Assembly: GCF_025398175.1 (NCBI RefSeq)
Contig: NZ_CP099735.1
Coordinates: 496,001-560,000, forward strand
Direction: 5' to 3'
DNA: 64,000 nucleotides
DNA from: Photobacterium sp. TY1-4
GTDB lineage: Bacteria > Pseudomonadota > Gammaproteobacteria > Enterobacterales > Vibrionaceae
The notes below the pieces were generated by a model that saw nothing but the letters and a program-made list of their open reading frames with translations, ran no database searches and was not told where the DNA came from. The first letter of the stretch is position 1, and each line of letters starts with the position of its first letter. The position numbers were made by a program, and so were the translations under genes. Positions 17,290 to 26,515 of the stretch are shown here, piece after piece.

Positions 17290-18105
17290 TCAGCCGAGCG
17301 TTTCAGCCAAGAATTCCGTTAACCGGGCCGTCACCAAATCCGGCTGCTCCAGGTTACTGATGTGGCCCGCAGCCGGGATAATCGTGTACTGGCTGCCGTC
17401 AATGGCGTCGTGCATCAATTGGGATTCAAGTGGCGGACGCGGACCGTCTTCTGCACCAACCATCACCAAGGTCGGTAAGGTCAGTTGTTCGACGTCATCA
17501 AAGGTGTCACGACGACCAAAGACCATCCGGCCAATCGCCGCCATGTCCACCGCTTTCTGCCCTTTCAGTTCAGTCAGTTGCTGACGAAACTGTGCGAACA
17601 GCTCTGGATTGGTTTCCTGGACATTGCGCGAGAAGAACATCGGCGGGATCACATCCAGCAACGGCTCAGGCACAAATTGTAGTTCGTTGATGGTATCGAG
17701 CATGCCGAAATACTTATCCCGGGCGACTTCCGGCTCATAGCCGATAAAGGTATCCATCAGCACCAGCGACTGAACCCGCGCCGACGCTTTGAGGACCAGT
17801 TCCGTGCCCCACATCCCGCCGACGGAAAGCCCAATCACCGAAAATTTATCAATGTTGAGATGATCCATCAGCGCCAGAATGTCATCGGCATAGTCACGCA
17901 GGCTACGGGTTTTCTCCGGCGCAGCATCAGATAAACCGTGCGCCCAGAAGTCCGGCACGATACAACGGTAGCGCTGGCTCAGCGCTTCAACTTGCGGTGC
18001 CCACATGGCGCTGTCCCACAAGTAGCTATGGCCGAAGACCAATACCGACCCTTCCCCTTTGTCCACAAAATGCATGGTTTTATTGTCGATGGTAAATGTG
18101 CCCAT
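17290..18105 (-). CDS. Alpha/beta-fold hydrolase
   Basis: 271 residues: VFGHSYLWDS replaces the usual HG oxyanion motif, then VPDFWAHGLSD, nucleophile elbow GLSVGG near residue 95, acid region MVGAEDGPRP and catalytic His in AAGHISNLEQPD near the C-terminus. The family includes esterases, haloperoxidase-like and 3-oxoadipate enol-lactonase-like enzymes; the exact substrate cannot be named. The N-terminal beta strand TIDNKTMHFVDKGEG matches the normal start. Confidence 0.85.
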   Translation of the reverse strand: MGTFTIDNKTMHFVDKGEGSVLVFGHSYLWDSAMWAPQVEALSQRYRCIVPDFWAHGLSDAAPEKTRSLRDYADDILALMDHLNIDKFSVIGLSVGGMWGTELVLKASARVQSLVLMDTFIGYEPEVARDKYFGMLDTINELQFVPEPLLDVIPPMFFSRNVQETNPELFAQFRQQLTELKGQKAVDMAAIGRMVFGRRDTFDDVEQLTLPTLVMVGAEDGPRPPLESQLMHDAIDGSQYTIIPAAGHISNLEQPDLVTARLTEFLAETLG

Positions 18106-18227
18106 GAACTCAAGATCCTATTTCTGAACGTTTTTTCAGCCCGAATGATACCAAGGAACGTCGCCGCTGTTGACTCTGGTATCGCCCAATTCTGATATTT
18201 TTCTCAACAAGTCCCGCCGATAGCATA

Positions 18228-18248
18228 GCGCCCGGCAAAACCGGGCGC
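18228..18248. terminator. Hairpin between MATE and hydrolase genes
   Basis: GCGCCCGG, five-base loop, CCGGGCGC: a perfect 8-bp GC stem just after the MATE stop, but without a clear T run on either strand. Confidence 0.5.
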
Positions 18249-18273
18249 AAAATTGATGGGAAAGCCGCACCGG

Positions 18274-19632
18274 TCAAACCGGCTCTTCAGCACAATACTT
18301 CGCACTCGCCTTGCGGATCCCCTGATGATACAGCACCCAGGCCGTCAACCCGGCGGCAATATTTCCCAGCATCGCACCCAAAAACAAGCCCTGGATCCCG
18401 GCTAATTGCGCGCCGAGCCAGAGCAGTGGCAAAAAGCACACAAACAACCGCAAGCCGGAAATAAGCAAGGCACGCATCGGCAACACCAAGGCGTTACAAA
18501 TCGACACCATCAGCATGCAGACCCCAAGCGGCCCCAGGCTGATCGGAACCCAGGTCAGATGGATCGACAGAATGTCACTGACCGATGCTTCACTGGTCAG
18601 AAGTGCCGTCAGGACCGGTGACGTGAGCAACAAAATAGCGGCAATCACCAATTGCAAGATCAGGACAAATTTGACCGCCAACCCCACCAGCGCTTTGATC
18701 TTATCGATTTCTTTCGCGCCCAGCATGCGACCCACCATCGGCGGCATCGACATGGTCAGGGCCAGCACCACCACAATCGAGAAAAACTCCAGGCGCGAGC
18801 CCAATGCCCAAGCCGCAACCGTCGCAGCACCGAATCCGGCCACCAGTTTGGTCGCCAGCATCGACGACAATGGCGGCAGCAGTTGGCTCATCATCGCCGG
18901 TGCCATAATATGGACCAGCTCTTTCACCGAGTCACCGACAGCAAGTCCCTGCCACTGAAAGCTCATCCAGTGCCGTTTCAGCACCAACGGAAATACCACC
19001 AGCAAACCCACGCCAAACGCGGCAATCGTTGCCCAGGCCGCGCCGACCAGACCCATCTCCCAGTGGAAGATAAACAACGGATCAAGCACCATGTTCAGTA
19101 CACTGGTCACCATCATCATGATGCCCGGCAGCATGGTATTGCCGTTCGCCCGGCATAAGCTGTAAGCGAAATAAAGCATGGCCCCGGTCCAGGCACTCAT
19201 CAGCCAAACCGGCCAGTACTGGTCAACCACCGGAAACACATCCGCCGGCGCACTCAGCAGCGACAGGATCGGACCACGCAAAAGCCAGATCAGCACGCAA
19301 ATCAGGAACACACTGAGCGCCCCAACCAGCACCACCAACCCGCCCAGCTGCTTGGCCCGGGTGGTGTCTTGCGCACCCAGCACTCTGGCGATTAAAGAGG
19401 TGGTCGCGATCCCCAGACCGACCTGAAGCCCGATGATGACCATTTGCATGGGCAGCGTGAAACCCTGAGCTGCCAGCGGTAATACACCGAGCTGCCCGAT
19501 AAAGGCACTGTCGACCAGTTGGAAACTCATTAAGGAAAGCACCCCGAACAACATCGGCCACGTCATGCTGAATAACTGGCGGCCCAAGCCCGGGAAAGAA
19601 TGTTCGGAATGATTAGAAATTGTAGAACCCAT
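18274..19632 (-). CDS. MATE-family multidrug efflux transporter
   Basis: A 452-residue inner-membrane protein with about 12 membrane segments in two homologous halves. Typical MATE signatures: FSMTWPMLFGVLSL and DSAFIGQLG near the N-terminus, SLCRANGNTMLPGIMMM in the first half and GSRLEFFSIVVVLALTMSM in the second. MATE pumps export cationic drugs or metabolites in exchange for Na+ or H+. The transported compound is not known. Confidence 0.93.
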   Translation of the reverse strand: MGSTISNHSEHSFPGLGRQLFSMTWPMLFGVLSLMSFQLVDSAFIGQLGVLPLAAQGFTLPMQMVIIGLQVGLGIATTSLIARVLGAQDTTRAKQLGGLVVLVGALSVFLICVLIWLLRGPILSLLSAPADVFPVVDQYWPVWLMSAWTGAMLYFAYSLCRANGNTMLPGIMMMVTSVLNMVLDPLFIFHWEMGLVGAAWATIAAFGVGLLVVFPLVLKRHWMSFQWQGLAVGDSVKELVHIMAPAMMSQLLPPLSSMLATKLVAGFGAATVAAWALGSRLEFFSIVVVLALTMSMPPMVGRMLGAKEIDKIKALVGLAVKFVLILQLVIAAILLLTSPVLTALLTSEASVSDILSIHLTWVPISLGPLGVCMLMVSICNALVLPMRALLISGLRLFVCFLPLLWLGAQLAGIQGLFLGAMLGNIAAGLTAWVLYHQGIRKASAKYCAEEPV

Positions 19633-19767
19633 GAAACCTGATGGTTAAGAAAAATCAGGTTCGTAGTGTACGGACTTTTGTGAGCAAGCTAAAGCAAAGA
19701 AACGAAACTCAGCTGCGCTTGAGAGATACCGCAGCTGAGTTTGAACCGGCCCTGAACAGGGTAAAGC

Positions 19768-19791
19768 GTTACTGGGTTACTGGGTTACTGG
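19768..19791. repeat. 8-bp tandem repeat over a stop codon
   Basis: GTTACTGG three times in tandem, covering the TAA stop of the NTPase gene and the bases after it. Confidence 0.85.
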
Positions 19792-20363
19792 GTGACCAGC
19801 TGTACCAGATTGGCCGGGCGATAATAGACCGACTTCAGCACTTTGCCCTGACGAATCACTTTACCGTCCAGGTCAACGTCTTTGGCACATTTGGCGATAA
19901 TGTACTCGCCTTTTTTCGCAGCCATCAGCGCAACACCTTGCTTTGCATAGTGCGCTTCCGTATCAGCATATTCTTGCTCGTTCCGGCACACTTTGCTCAT
20001 GTTGCTTGAGTGGACTTCATCCCAGCAAGCCACGAAGTCAAAGTTCAGACGTTGCGCAATTTGCAGCAACAGATCAATCAGGTAACTGATGCCGATGTTG
20101 TCTTCAACGCGCTTGTCACCCAGATGCACCAGACGTCCCATCAGTACATAAACTGAATCAACAATCGCATCCGCCTGCTCAACCAAAGAATCCGCTTCCG
20201 CCAGCTCTGTCATCTCCTCAACAGCCAGGGAGGTGTGCAACGTATCGGCCTGCGCATCCAGGCTGGAGGGGGTTTCGATATCCAGATCAAAAGTTGTTCG
20301 AAATTCGCGGATATCTTGGTACAGATGATCAAACAACGCTTGATCCAGAACTGCCAGCTTCAT
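19785..20363 (-). CDS. MazG-like all-alpha NTP pyrophosphohydrolase
   Basis: 192 residues. The N-terminal two thirds are helical with the metal-binding pattern of the PRA-PH/MazG superfamily: EEMTELAEAD (ExxE type) around residue 50 and the aspartate in DAIVDSVYVLMG about 20 residues later. This suggests hydrolysis of a nucleoside or phosphoribosyl triphosphate to the monophosphate. The C-terminal part (DVDLDGKVIRQGKVLKSV) is a short beta region found in related Vibrio proteins. The stop codon lies in a short tandem repeat (GTTACTGG x3, 19768-19791). Confidence 0.75.
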   Translation of the reverse strand: MKLAVLDQALFDHLYQDIREFRTTFDLDIETPSSLDAQADTLHTSLAVEEMTELAEADSLVEQADAIVDSVYVLMGRLVHLGDKRVEDNIGISYLIDLLLQIAQRLNFDFVACWDEVHSSNMSKVCRNEQEYADTEAHYAKQGVALMAAKKGEYIIAKCAKDVDLDGKVIRQGKVLKSVYYRPANLVQLVTQ

Positions 20364-20462
20364 TCAATGATTCCTTGTTCACTACAGTGTTTGGACACAA
20401 TACTCAGCGAATGAGCCACCGCGACGTAAAACGCTTGGGTGGTCAATGCTCAGTATCCAAAA

Positions 20463-20494
20463 TAAAAAGCAGCGCCGGAAGTCTTGCCTCCGGC
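20463..20494 (-). terminator. Terminator of yibL
   Basis: On the minus strand GCCGGA, nine-base loop, TCCGGC, then GCTGCTTTTTATT: a hairpin followed closely by a T run, 26 bases after the yibL stop. Confidence 0.75.
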
Positions 20495-20519
20495 ACTGCC
20501 TGACATTTTCGTTCGAAAA

Positions 20520-20876
20520 TTAAAACGCTTTCGGTGCAAAACCTGTCACTTCCGACAGACCCATCTCGCGACCCAGCGCAGTCATTGGGTGAACCACCAC
20601 CAGACCTTTCACCGATTTTTTCAGTTTCCCCATATCGGCCTGCTCGGCTTTGGTCAGGGCACGTTTAAACGGCAGAGACTTCACATCGGACCCTTGCTTC
20701 GACAGCTGGCGCTGTTGCTGATTTTTCACCTTGGTGAGTTTCTTGGTCAGCGTTTCGATTTCGTTACTTGCTAACGCAGCGATCGCCTCGTCGCCCCGCT
20801 CCTTTGCTCCAGCCCGCTTACGACGTAACTTGTCCAAACGGTTATTCATTCGCTGAAGCTCTTGCTTTAAATTCAT
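20520..20876 (-). CDS. yibL: YibL-family ribosome-associated protein
   Basis: 118 residues: an N-terminal coiled coil rich in Lys, Glu and Arg (residues 1-60), then the diagnostic C-terminal half with LTKAEQADMGKLKKSVKG and VVVHPMTALGREMGL, nearly identical to E. coli YibL. YibL co-sediments with ribosomes in E. coli; its exact role is not established. Confidence 0.92.
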   Translation of the reverse strand: MNLKQELQRMNNRLDKLRRKRAGAKERGDEAIAALASNEIETLTKKLTKVKNQQQRQLSKQGSDVKSLPFKRALTKAEQADMGKLKKSVKGLVVVHPMTALGREMGLSEVTGFAPKAF

Positions 20877-21060
20877 GCGGCTACCTTCTCATTCGCATTT
20901 TCAGCCCGAGCGCGCTCCGCCGGGCTGACCGGCCGACAGTATATACCGGATACCACCGCTTTTCACGGTCCGTTCGAAAGGAACGTCATCAGATTCAGCA
21001 TAAAGCCTGCAAATGCCGTGCTTTTCGCCAATCTGCGTTCGTATCCGACATCGACGCCAG

Positions 21061-22443
21061 CTAAACGACTTCAATATAGCCCATCAGGCCGGTTTTCATA
21101 TGTTCAATCACATGACAGTGATACATCCAGCGACCCGGGTTATCGGCCACAAACGCCGCCTTGGCATGACCGTTTTTCCCTAGGAGCACCGTGTCCGTAT
21201 GGAACGGTGTCACCGGCTTGCCATCCATTTCCAGCACGGTAAACGTATGGCCATGCAGGTGGATGGGATGGTGATACTGCGTAACGTTCTTCAGATCAAA
21301 AATATAGGTTTTCCCTCGTTTCAGGCTGGCCAGCGGTGCCGGGATATTCTCTTTGCTCATCCCTTCCCAGGCGCGCTTGTTCATCAACCAGAATTTCGGC
21401 ATCGATTTACCGTCATTGCTCGCCGGGGTAACCGCGCCTTCCCATTCAAACACGAAGTGCAGTTCTTCGGCATTGGCCAGATCCGGCGCCGGGATCGGGT
21501 TCAGCGGTAACGCTGGAACCGGTTTTCCCGGTTGAAGTGCGGATGACACCGATCGGAAGTTCGCCATCGGGAACGCAAACCGCCCTTTCATCTGGACCAC
21601 CTGGAACTGCTGTCCTGCCGCCGGGGCTTCAATGGCCAGGTCAAGGCGCATTCCGGGCGCAATTTTGTGCTGCGCCAACTTCATCGGCTCACGAATCGGG
21701 TTGCCGTCAATCGCAATGATCCAGGCTTGGGCCCCTTCAACCGCGATTGGATAAGTGATGGTGTTATCCACGTTCGCCAGTCGAAGACGGGTCATGGCAT
21801 GTTGTGGCAGCTCATAAGTCGGCTCATGTTTGCCATTCACGGTTCCCCACTCGCCCGGCGTCCCCATTCGGGCACTCAGTCTTGGTACCATCAGCTTTTT
21901 CCAGCGCCCCTGCTCATCCAGGTGCCAGTGCTTGAGCAGCATCACCTGCTCGGCGTCAAACTGAACCGGTCGGGCTTCTTCGACCACAATCGCGCCGACC
22001 AGGCCCATCCCCAGCTGAACCACACTATTCATATGCGGGTGATACCAGAAGGTTCCGGCATCCGGCGGCGTGAATTCATAAACAAAGGTTTCACCCGGCA
22101 TGATCGGCGGCTGACTGAGAAACGGGACGCCATCCATTTCAATCGGGATCCGCAACCCGTGCCAGTGAATCGTCGTCGGCTCATTCAGTTTATTGGTAAA
22201 ACGAATGGTGACCTTTTCCCCCTGACGACAACGGATCGTCGGGGCCGGGATTTGTCCGCTGAACCCCAGCACATCGGTCTGATACCCGGGCACCAGCTCC
22301 GACGTCGTCGGCTCCGCGGTAATATCATAGAAATACCCGTCTTTTGTCTCGCGGGCCGAATTTAACGTACAGGCCGGCAAAACCATGGCACCAGCAATAG
22401 CAGTTGATAACTTTAAAAAATCGCGACGACTTACATCCATCAT
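21061..22443 (-). CDS. Multicopper oxidase (CueO/laccase-like), Tat-exported
   Basis: 460 residues in three cupredoxin domains. The N-terminus carries a twin-arginine signal (SRRDFLKLSTAIAGAM), with a Cys after it (LPACTLN) that might make it a lipoprotein. Copper ligands are all visible: HWHGLRI and WYHPHMNS in domain 1, HPIHLHGHTF and HCHVIEHMKTGLMG in domain 3, the last with the type 1 Cys and axial Met. Such enzymes oxidise Cu(I), phenols or metals using O2 in the periplasm. The Met-rich insert of CueO is absent. It is monocistronic. Confidence 0.92.
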   Translation of the reverse strand: MMDVSRRDFLKLSTAIAGAMVLPACTLNSARETKDGYFYDITAEPTTSELVPGYQTDVLGFSGQIPAPTIRCRQGEKVTIRFTNKLNEPTTIHWHGLRIPIEMDGVPFLSQPPIMPGETFVYEFTPPDAGTFWYHPHMNSVVQLGMGLVGAIVVEEARPVQFDAEQVMLLKHWHLDEQGRWKKLMVPRLSARMGTPGEWGTVNGKHEPTYELPQHAMTRLRLANVDNTITYPIAVEGAQAWIIAIDGNPIREPMKLAQHKIAPGMRLDLAIEAPAAGQQFQVVQMKGRFAFPMANFRSVSSALQPGKPVPALPLNPIPAPDLANAEELHFVFEWEGAVTPASNDGKSMPKFWLMNKRAWEGMSKENIPAPLASLKRGKTYIFDLKNVTQYHHPIHLHGHTFTVLEMDGKPVTPFHTDTVLLGKNGHAKAAFVADNPGRWMYHCHVIEHMKTGLMGYIEVV

Positions 22444-22728
22444 GCTTATCCTTTGACTTAACGCCCCCGAATGGTACCGAAATCTATACAGTTGAGAAGT
22501 GATCTCATTTACAATTACTGAAATTTCAGCCCATTGCAGTTAAGACCATCCGGGTAATCCACCAAGCCCGTTGGTTTACCGCAATCCGCAGCAATAAGCC
22601 ACCAAAAGCAGTTAATACGGGCAAATATCAGCCAATCACGTGAAATTCTCCCCACAGCCTGCAATTATTCCTCTATAATCACCGACCATATTTTTGTCAG
22701 GCTCAGCCGTCTGCTTTAGGAACAAAGA
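22444..22728. other. Divergent promoter region, multicopper oxidase / helicase
   Basis: No gene. A TATAAT at 22673-22678 is a good -10 element for the helicase gene, leaving a leader of about 45 bases. No operator or hairpin stands out. Confidence 0.5.
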
Positions 22729-24027
22729 ATGTCATTTGCATCACAAAACTTTTCTCAGGATATAGTGCGCGCGCTCGATGAGTGCGGCTACGAGAAATTA
22801 ACCCCTATCCAACAACAAGCGATCCCACACGCTCGTCGCGGACACGATATTCTTGCCAACGCGCAAACCGGCACTGGTAAAACCGCAGCGTTCTCGCTGC
22901 CGATTATCCAGCAGATCCTCGACAACCCGAAACAAAGCAGCCGTTTCAATGCCCGCGCGCTGATCCTGGCGCCGACCCGCGAACTGGTTGCCCAAATCGC
23001 CAAAAACATTGAAGACTACAGCAAGTACACTGACCTGAAAGTCGCCGCGATTTACGGCGGCACCAAAATGGCGTCGCAAGAGAAAAAGCTGGAGCAAGGT
23101 CTGGATATCCTGGTCGCGACCCCTGGCCGCCTGCTGGAGCATATGGATCTGAACAATGTCAGCCTGGCCAACCTTGAATTCCTGGTCTTTGATGAAGCTG
23201 ACCGTATGCTGGACATGGGCTTTATCGCCGATATCCGGATGATCATGAGCGACATCCGCAGCCAGCCGCAAACCATGCTGTTCTCGGCCACGTTCTCCAG
23301 CCAGATGAACAAACTGGCCAATGAAATCCTGCGCAAACCAAAACGGATCTCGGTCAGCCCGGAAAACGCTACTGCCGAAACCGTGGCGCATGTTGTCTAC
23401 CCGGTTGATCAGGAGCGCAAGCGCGAACTGCTGTCAGAGCTGATCGGCAAGAAAAACTGGCAACAAGTGCTGGTGTTTGTGAACTACAAAGAAACCGCCA
23501 ACGAGCTGGTCCAAGAGCTGAAACTGGACGGTATCAAAGCGGTGCTGTGTCACGGCGATAAAGCACAGAGCGCCCGTCGCCGAGCGCTGGATGAGTTCAA
23601 AGAAGGGAAAGCCCGTGTGATGGTCGCAACCGAAGTTGCTGCCCGCGGTCTGGATATTCAGGGGCTGCCGCACGTCGTGAACTTCGACATGCCGTTCCTG
23701 GCAGAAGACTATGTTCACCGCATTGGCCGCACCGGACGTGCAGGTCAGCAAGGTCATGCGATCTCCTTCGTGAGCCGTGAGGAAGAGCTGACACTGGTTC
23801 AGATTGAAAACCTGATCAAACAGAATATTCGCCGGATCCAGCTGGCCGGTTATGAACCAAAAAGCCGTGACGCCCTGCTGGAAAAAATGCACACCAAGCC
23901 TGCTTTCCGTGACCGCCGTGGCCGGACTAACAATCCGAGCGAGCAGTCTGATGCCGAACGCCGGGCCCGCCTTCGCCGTGCAGTGCTGAACAAAAGCCGG
24001 GCGAAAATCACTAAACTGAAGAAGTAA
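22729..24027 (+). CDS. DEAD-box ATP-dependent RNA helicase (RhlE-like)
   Basis: 432 residues with all helicase motifs in order: Q motif (Phe/Pro-Ile-Gln region EKLTPIQQQAIPHA), AQTGTGKTAA (I), PTRELVAQ (Ia), TPGRLLEH (Ib), DEADRMLDMGF (II), FSATF (III, SAT), VNYKETANEL (IV), VMVATEVAARGLDIQG (V) and YVHRIGRTGRAGQQG (VI). The C-terminal tail of about 70 residues is basic (RRGRTNN, RRARLRRAVLNKSRAK) and likely binds RNA. It acts in RNA remodelling, possibly ribosome assembly or cold adaptation. The subfamily name is by overall resemblance. Confidence 0.93.
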   Translation: MSFASQNFSQDIVRALDECGYEKLTPIQQQAIPHARRGHDILANAQTGTGKTAAFSLPIIQQILDNPKQSSRFNARALILAPTRELVAQIAKNIEDYSKYTDLKVAAIYGGTKMASQEKKLEQGLDILVATPGRLLEHMDLNNVSLANLEFLVFDEADRMLDMGFIADIRMIMSDIRSQPQTMLFSATFSSQMNKLANEILRKPKRISVSPENATAETVAHVVYPVDQERKRELLSELIGKKNWQQVLVFVNYKETANELVQELKLDGIKAVLCHGDKAQSARRRALDEFKEGKARVMVATEVAARGLDIQGLPHVVNFDMPFLAEDYVHRIGRTGRAGQQGHAISFVSREEELTLVQIENLIKQNIRRIQLAGYEPKSRDALLEKMHTKPAFRDRRGRTNNPSEQSDAERRARLRRAVLNKSRAKITKLKK

Positions 24028-24028
24028 T

Positions 24029-24223
24029 TCAAGAATGCCGCAAGCCTGATACTTGCGGCATTTTTCTTCGGTTGTATCTAGATGTCACAAGAAAGATGAC
24101 TGCAACCAAAAAACAATGTTTCAGATACATCGTGACGGGTAGCTCACCGCTTCCCAGATAGTAAACATCAAGCAACGAAACGACACCCACGAAGATCAAG
24201 TACAAAATCACCGTGAAAATCAT
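24029..24223 (-). CDS. Small two-helix membrane protein, unknown
   Basis: 64 residues, MIFTVILYLIFVGVVSLLDV at the start and YLKHCFLVAVIFLV in the middle, i.e. two likely membrane helices with a basic tail. GAGGAAG precedes the ATG at proper spacing, which supports translation. Its last codons run through the helicase terminator, so the tail sequence may be fortuitous. Function unknown. It is at the left edge of the AT-rich small-gene array and may be part of it. Confidence 0.5.
   Translation of the reverse strand: MIFTVILYLIFVGVVSLLDVYYLGSGELPVTMYLKHCFLVAVIFLVTSRYNRRKMPQVSGLRHS
24034..24065 (+). terminator. Terminator of the helicase gene
   Basis: AATGCCGCAAG, seven-base loop, CTTGCGGCATTTTT. 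It overlaps the 3' end of the small minus-strand ORF at 24029-24223. Confidence 0.88.
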
Positions 24224-24250
24224 AGCTTCCTCATTGTTGGATATTCACGT

Positions 24251-24757
24251 CTATGGGAATTCAACGTCCAACGCCTTTTCCAGCCACATCGAACTAACGT
24301 ACTGGTCATTTTTCTTCGCGTACTCTTGAAACACCCCCACCTCCCTGAAACCAAAACGTTTGTGAAGTGCTAATGAGGCATCATTTGGCAGCGCAACACC
24401 AGACAAAACCCGGTGAACGCCTTGGTTACCCAACGCTTCGAGCAACTTTGAATACAAAATAGACCCGAGTCCTTTGCCCCTAGCTTCGGGCGCCAGATAA
24501 ATTGTGGCTTCAACCGTATCTTCAAATGCAGGCGTTGCTCTGTATGGCTGTGAACATGCAAAGCCTAAGATTTTCCCATTTTCAACCGCTACAAAAATCT
24601 GATGCTTGGAATCGCCAGCAAACTGTGAAAACCACGCTTGTCGATCCTCATCGGGCAGCGGCGCCGATTCGAAACGCGCATTGGTTTGTTCAATGTAGTA
24701 ATTGAAGATATCGGTGATCTGCCCAATATCTGATCGTTTTCCGAATCTGATTTCCAC
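24251..24757 (-). CDS. GNAT N-acetyltransferase, phosphinothricin-acetyltransferase-like
   Basis: 168 residues starting at GTG 24757 (AAAGGA upstream). Features of the Pat/Bar branch: DIGQITDIFNYYIEQTNARFE at the start (split across two motifs), acetyl-CoA loop EARGKGLGSILYSKL near residue 90, GVALPNDASLALHKRFGFREVG near 120. Related proteins acetylate small amines such as phosphinothricin or methionine sulfoximine. It lies in the minus-strand array of small metabolic genes. Confidence 0.85.
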   Translation of the reverse strand: MEIRFGKRSDIGQITDIFNYYIEQTNARFESAPLPDEDRQAWFSQFAGDSKHQIFVAVENGKILGFACSQPYRATPAFEDTVEATIYLAPEARGKGLGSILYSKLLEALGNQGVHRVLSGVALPNDASLALHKRFGFREVGVFQEYAKKNDQYVSSMWLEKALDVEFP

Positions 24758-24840
24758 GTAACGTCCTTTTATGATTGAAATTTAATCCCTAAACCTGAGA
24801 AATCTCGATAATCCGCCCGAAATAACAGTAACCAGAAGCA

Positions 24841-25467
24841 CTACTTCCCAAGTTCACTTGCCAGCAGCTTAAAGCTCGCTACGCCAAAGAACACAGCAAA
24901 GACACTTTCAAACACCACTTTGGATTTGAGATACACACGCCTGGCAGCGCCATTAGAAAACAGAACGGCATAACCCAAAAAAACACACGCGCTCACCGCC
25001 CCAACAACAATAATGACCGACAACAGATTAAAGGGTGATACAGTCGCGGGAACGCCAACAGAGTAAAGAGAAGCAAAGAACAGAATCGCTTTGGGGTTAG
25101 TGAGGTGGATGAACAACCCCTTGAAGTAATTTCCTCTTAACGTCGCTGTCAGGTTATCGGGTAAATTTAATTGTGTTGCATTGAATGCCGAGCGCAGCGA
25201 TTTCCAAGCCAGGTACAACAAATAGAGCGCACCACAGTATCTCAGGGCTTCAAAAACCCAAACATTCGCATGTAGTATTGCTGCAAGGCCAAAAGCAGCA
25301 GTCGCAGACCAAAACAGTGAACCCGTAAGCACACCAGCCGCCATAGACAGCCCAAATTGACGCCCGTGATTCATCGAGGCTCCGGCGATTGCAAGTGTGG
25401 CCGGCCCCGGACTGGCAATCGCCGCGATAGCAGATACGACGATCAGTAGATAATTAATCTCTTCCAT
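24841..25467 (-). CDS. LysE/RhtB-family amino acid exporter
   Basis: 208 residues with six membrane segments and the family N-terminal signature AIASPGPATLAIAGASMNHG (residues 16-35). HLTNPKAILFFASLYSVG, conserved in RhtB-type homoserine/threonine exporters, is near residue 125. ATG 25467 is preferred to a GTG two codons upstream. A GTTAGGT core-site match lies five bases upstream on the coding strand (25472-25478) and includes the ribosome-binding AGG. Efflux of an amino acid is expected; which one is unknown. Confidence 0.88.
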   Translation of the reverse strand: MEEINYLLIVVSAIAAIASPGPATLAIAGASMNHGRQFGLSMAAGVLTGSLFWSATAAFGLAAILHANVWVFEALRYCGALYLLYLAWKSLRSAFNATQLNLPDNLTATLRGNYFKGLFIHLTNPKAILFFASLYSVGVPATVSPFNLLSVIIVVGAVSACVFLGYAVLFSNGAARRVYLKSKVVFESVFAVFFGVASFKLLASELGK

Positions 25468-25471
25468 GTAC

Positions 25472-25478
25472 ACCTAAC
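25472..25478 (-). promoter_or_regulatory. GTTRRRY cassette core-site match (GTTAGGT)
   Basis: On the minus strand GTTAGGT fits the integron attC/attI core consensus exactly and lies 5' of the LysE gene, where a cassette boundary would be. A 7-bp match alone is weak; it gains weight from similar sites at 28127, 30506 and 31357. Confidence 0.45.
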
Positions 25479-25511
25479 TCCCTGTTTTGAATTGATACGA
25501 ATAGCATCCGA

Positions 25512-25607
25512 AGGCCACCCGCTCACGACCAGCTTCTGGCCTTGATTTCGCCAGACATCGTTTCAGTATCCACGGAGAGGATCAGCAAGGCAAGGTGTTA
25601 AAGTACC
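25512..25607 (+). pseudogene. Remnant 1 of IS110/IS1111-type transposase start
   Basis: Plus-strand translation gives LDFARHRFSIHGEDQQGKV, matching the N-terminal catalytic region (first Asp of the DEDD domain) of IS1111-group transposases and the remnant at 30587. Only about 25 codons remain; no start codon or right end is present. Confidence 0.75.
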
Positions 25608-25614
25608 ACAAGAT

Positions 25615-26070
25615 TCAGGTAGACAATTTCACCGACATTGCTAGTTTTTCAATGCCATGCGAAGGGGTCCATCGCTGAGACTCAACAAAACCATGCTTCT
25701 TATATAAATGGATTGCAGGTTTATTCACAACCGCTGTTTCTACGGTTGCATCAGTTAAATCGAATGCCGCTAAAACATAGCTGATCAAGCTATCTGCGAT
25801 ACCTCTTCTAAAATACTTAGGGTCAACGGTCAAACTGTGGATTTCAAGCTGCTTTCCAGTCACTTCAATTTCAATGACTGCAGCAAGGCAATCATTATCA
25901 ACAAAACCATAAAAATCATGATCTGAAGCTGCGATGTTTTGAGCACTTCGCGATAGTGGCGGAAAATCAAACACGCCTATCAACTGTGCTTCCACGGCAT
26001 AAGAGTTTTGGAAAACAGTATGAATTTGGTTCGCATTATTTTCGTTCGAATTTTCAATTTTTGTGATCAT
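25615..26070 (-). CDS. GNAT-family N-acetyltransferase
   Basis: 151 residues. Acetyl-CoA binding region HSLTVDPKYFRRGIADSLI near residue 80 and the C-terminal element AIHLYKKHGFVES near 125 define the family. The middle contains FYGFVDNDCLAAVIEIEV, the central beta strands. The substrate is unknown. It is preceded (on its strand) by a 320-bp IS-derived insert and followed by remnant 1, so it is bracketed by element fragments on both sides. Confidence 0.85.
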   Translation of the reverse strand: MITKIENSNENNANQIHTVFQNSYAVEAQLIGVFDFPPLSRSAQNIAASDHDFYGFVDNDCLAAVIEIEVTGKQLEIHSLTVDPKYFRRGIADSLISYVLAAFDLTDATVETAVVNKPAIHLYKKHGFVESQRWTPSHGIEKLAMSVKLST

Positions 26071-26133
26071 ACTACCCTTGCTTGACTGCTCGCCTTGCTG
26101 TCTTACATCGATTCCATGTTTTCCGCGCTATTG

Positions 26134-26458
26134 GGAACAACATGAACTCCCCCATCCTCAGGCTAGAGCACACTTGGTATGCCTGATGCCGTAATCACTG
26201 GAGACCATAACATGTCTATAGCGTTGATTGAGCTAAATATTAGCTCAGTATCCATGGTCAAGTTCATCAAGGCAGAGATTGATCAACCAACAAAAAATGC
26301 ACTCGAAATCCAGCAGCCATCAGAACCCAGTCCTTCCAGAAGATACGTATTCTCGGCCAATGCGGGAAGAACGATGAAGCCAGATACATCAATACCCTGA
26401 TTGAATAAAGTCGTGAATAGTCAATTACCTAGCAGTGAAGCAGGCAGGTTAAACAATG
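26134..26458 (+). mobile_element. Remnant 2: internally deleted IS1111-type derivative, about 320 bp
   Basis: Begins GAACAACATGAACTCCCCC, matching the left ends of remnants at 28134, 30513 and 31364. A decayed transposase start follows (MSIALIELNISSVSMV), then a block AAATCCAGCAGCCATCAGA shared exactly with remnant 5, and ends around GGTTAAACAATG. Remnants 2 and 5 have the same order and nearly the same length, so they look like copies of one deleted element rather than independent decay. Confidence 0.7.
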
Positions 26459-26515
26459 TTGTTCACTGTTGATCATTCACCTCATGGCGTAACTGCTCTG
26501 TGAAAGTTCAATTAG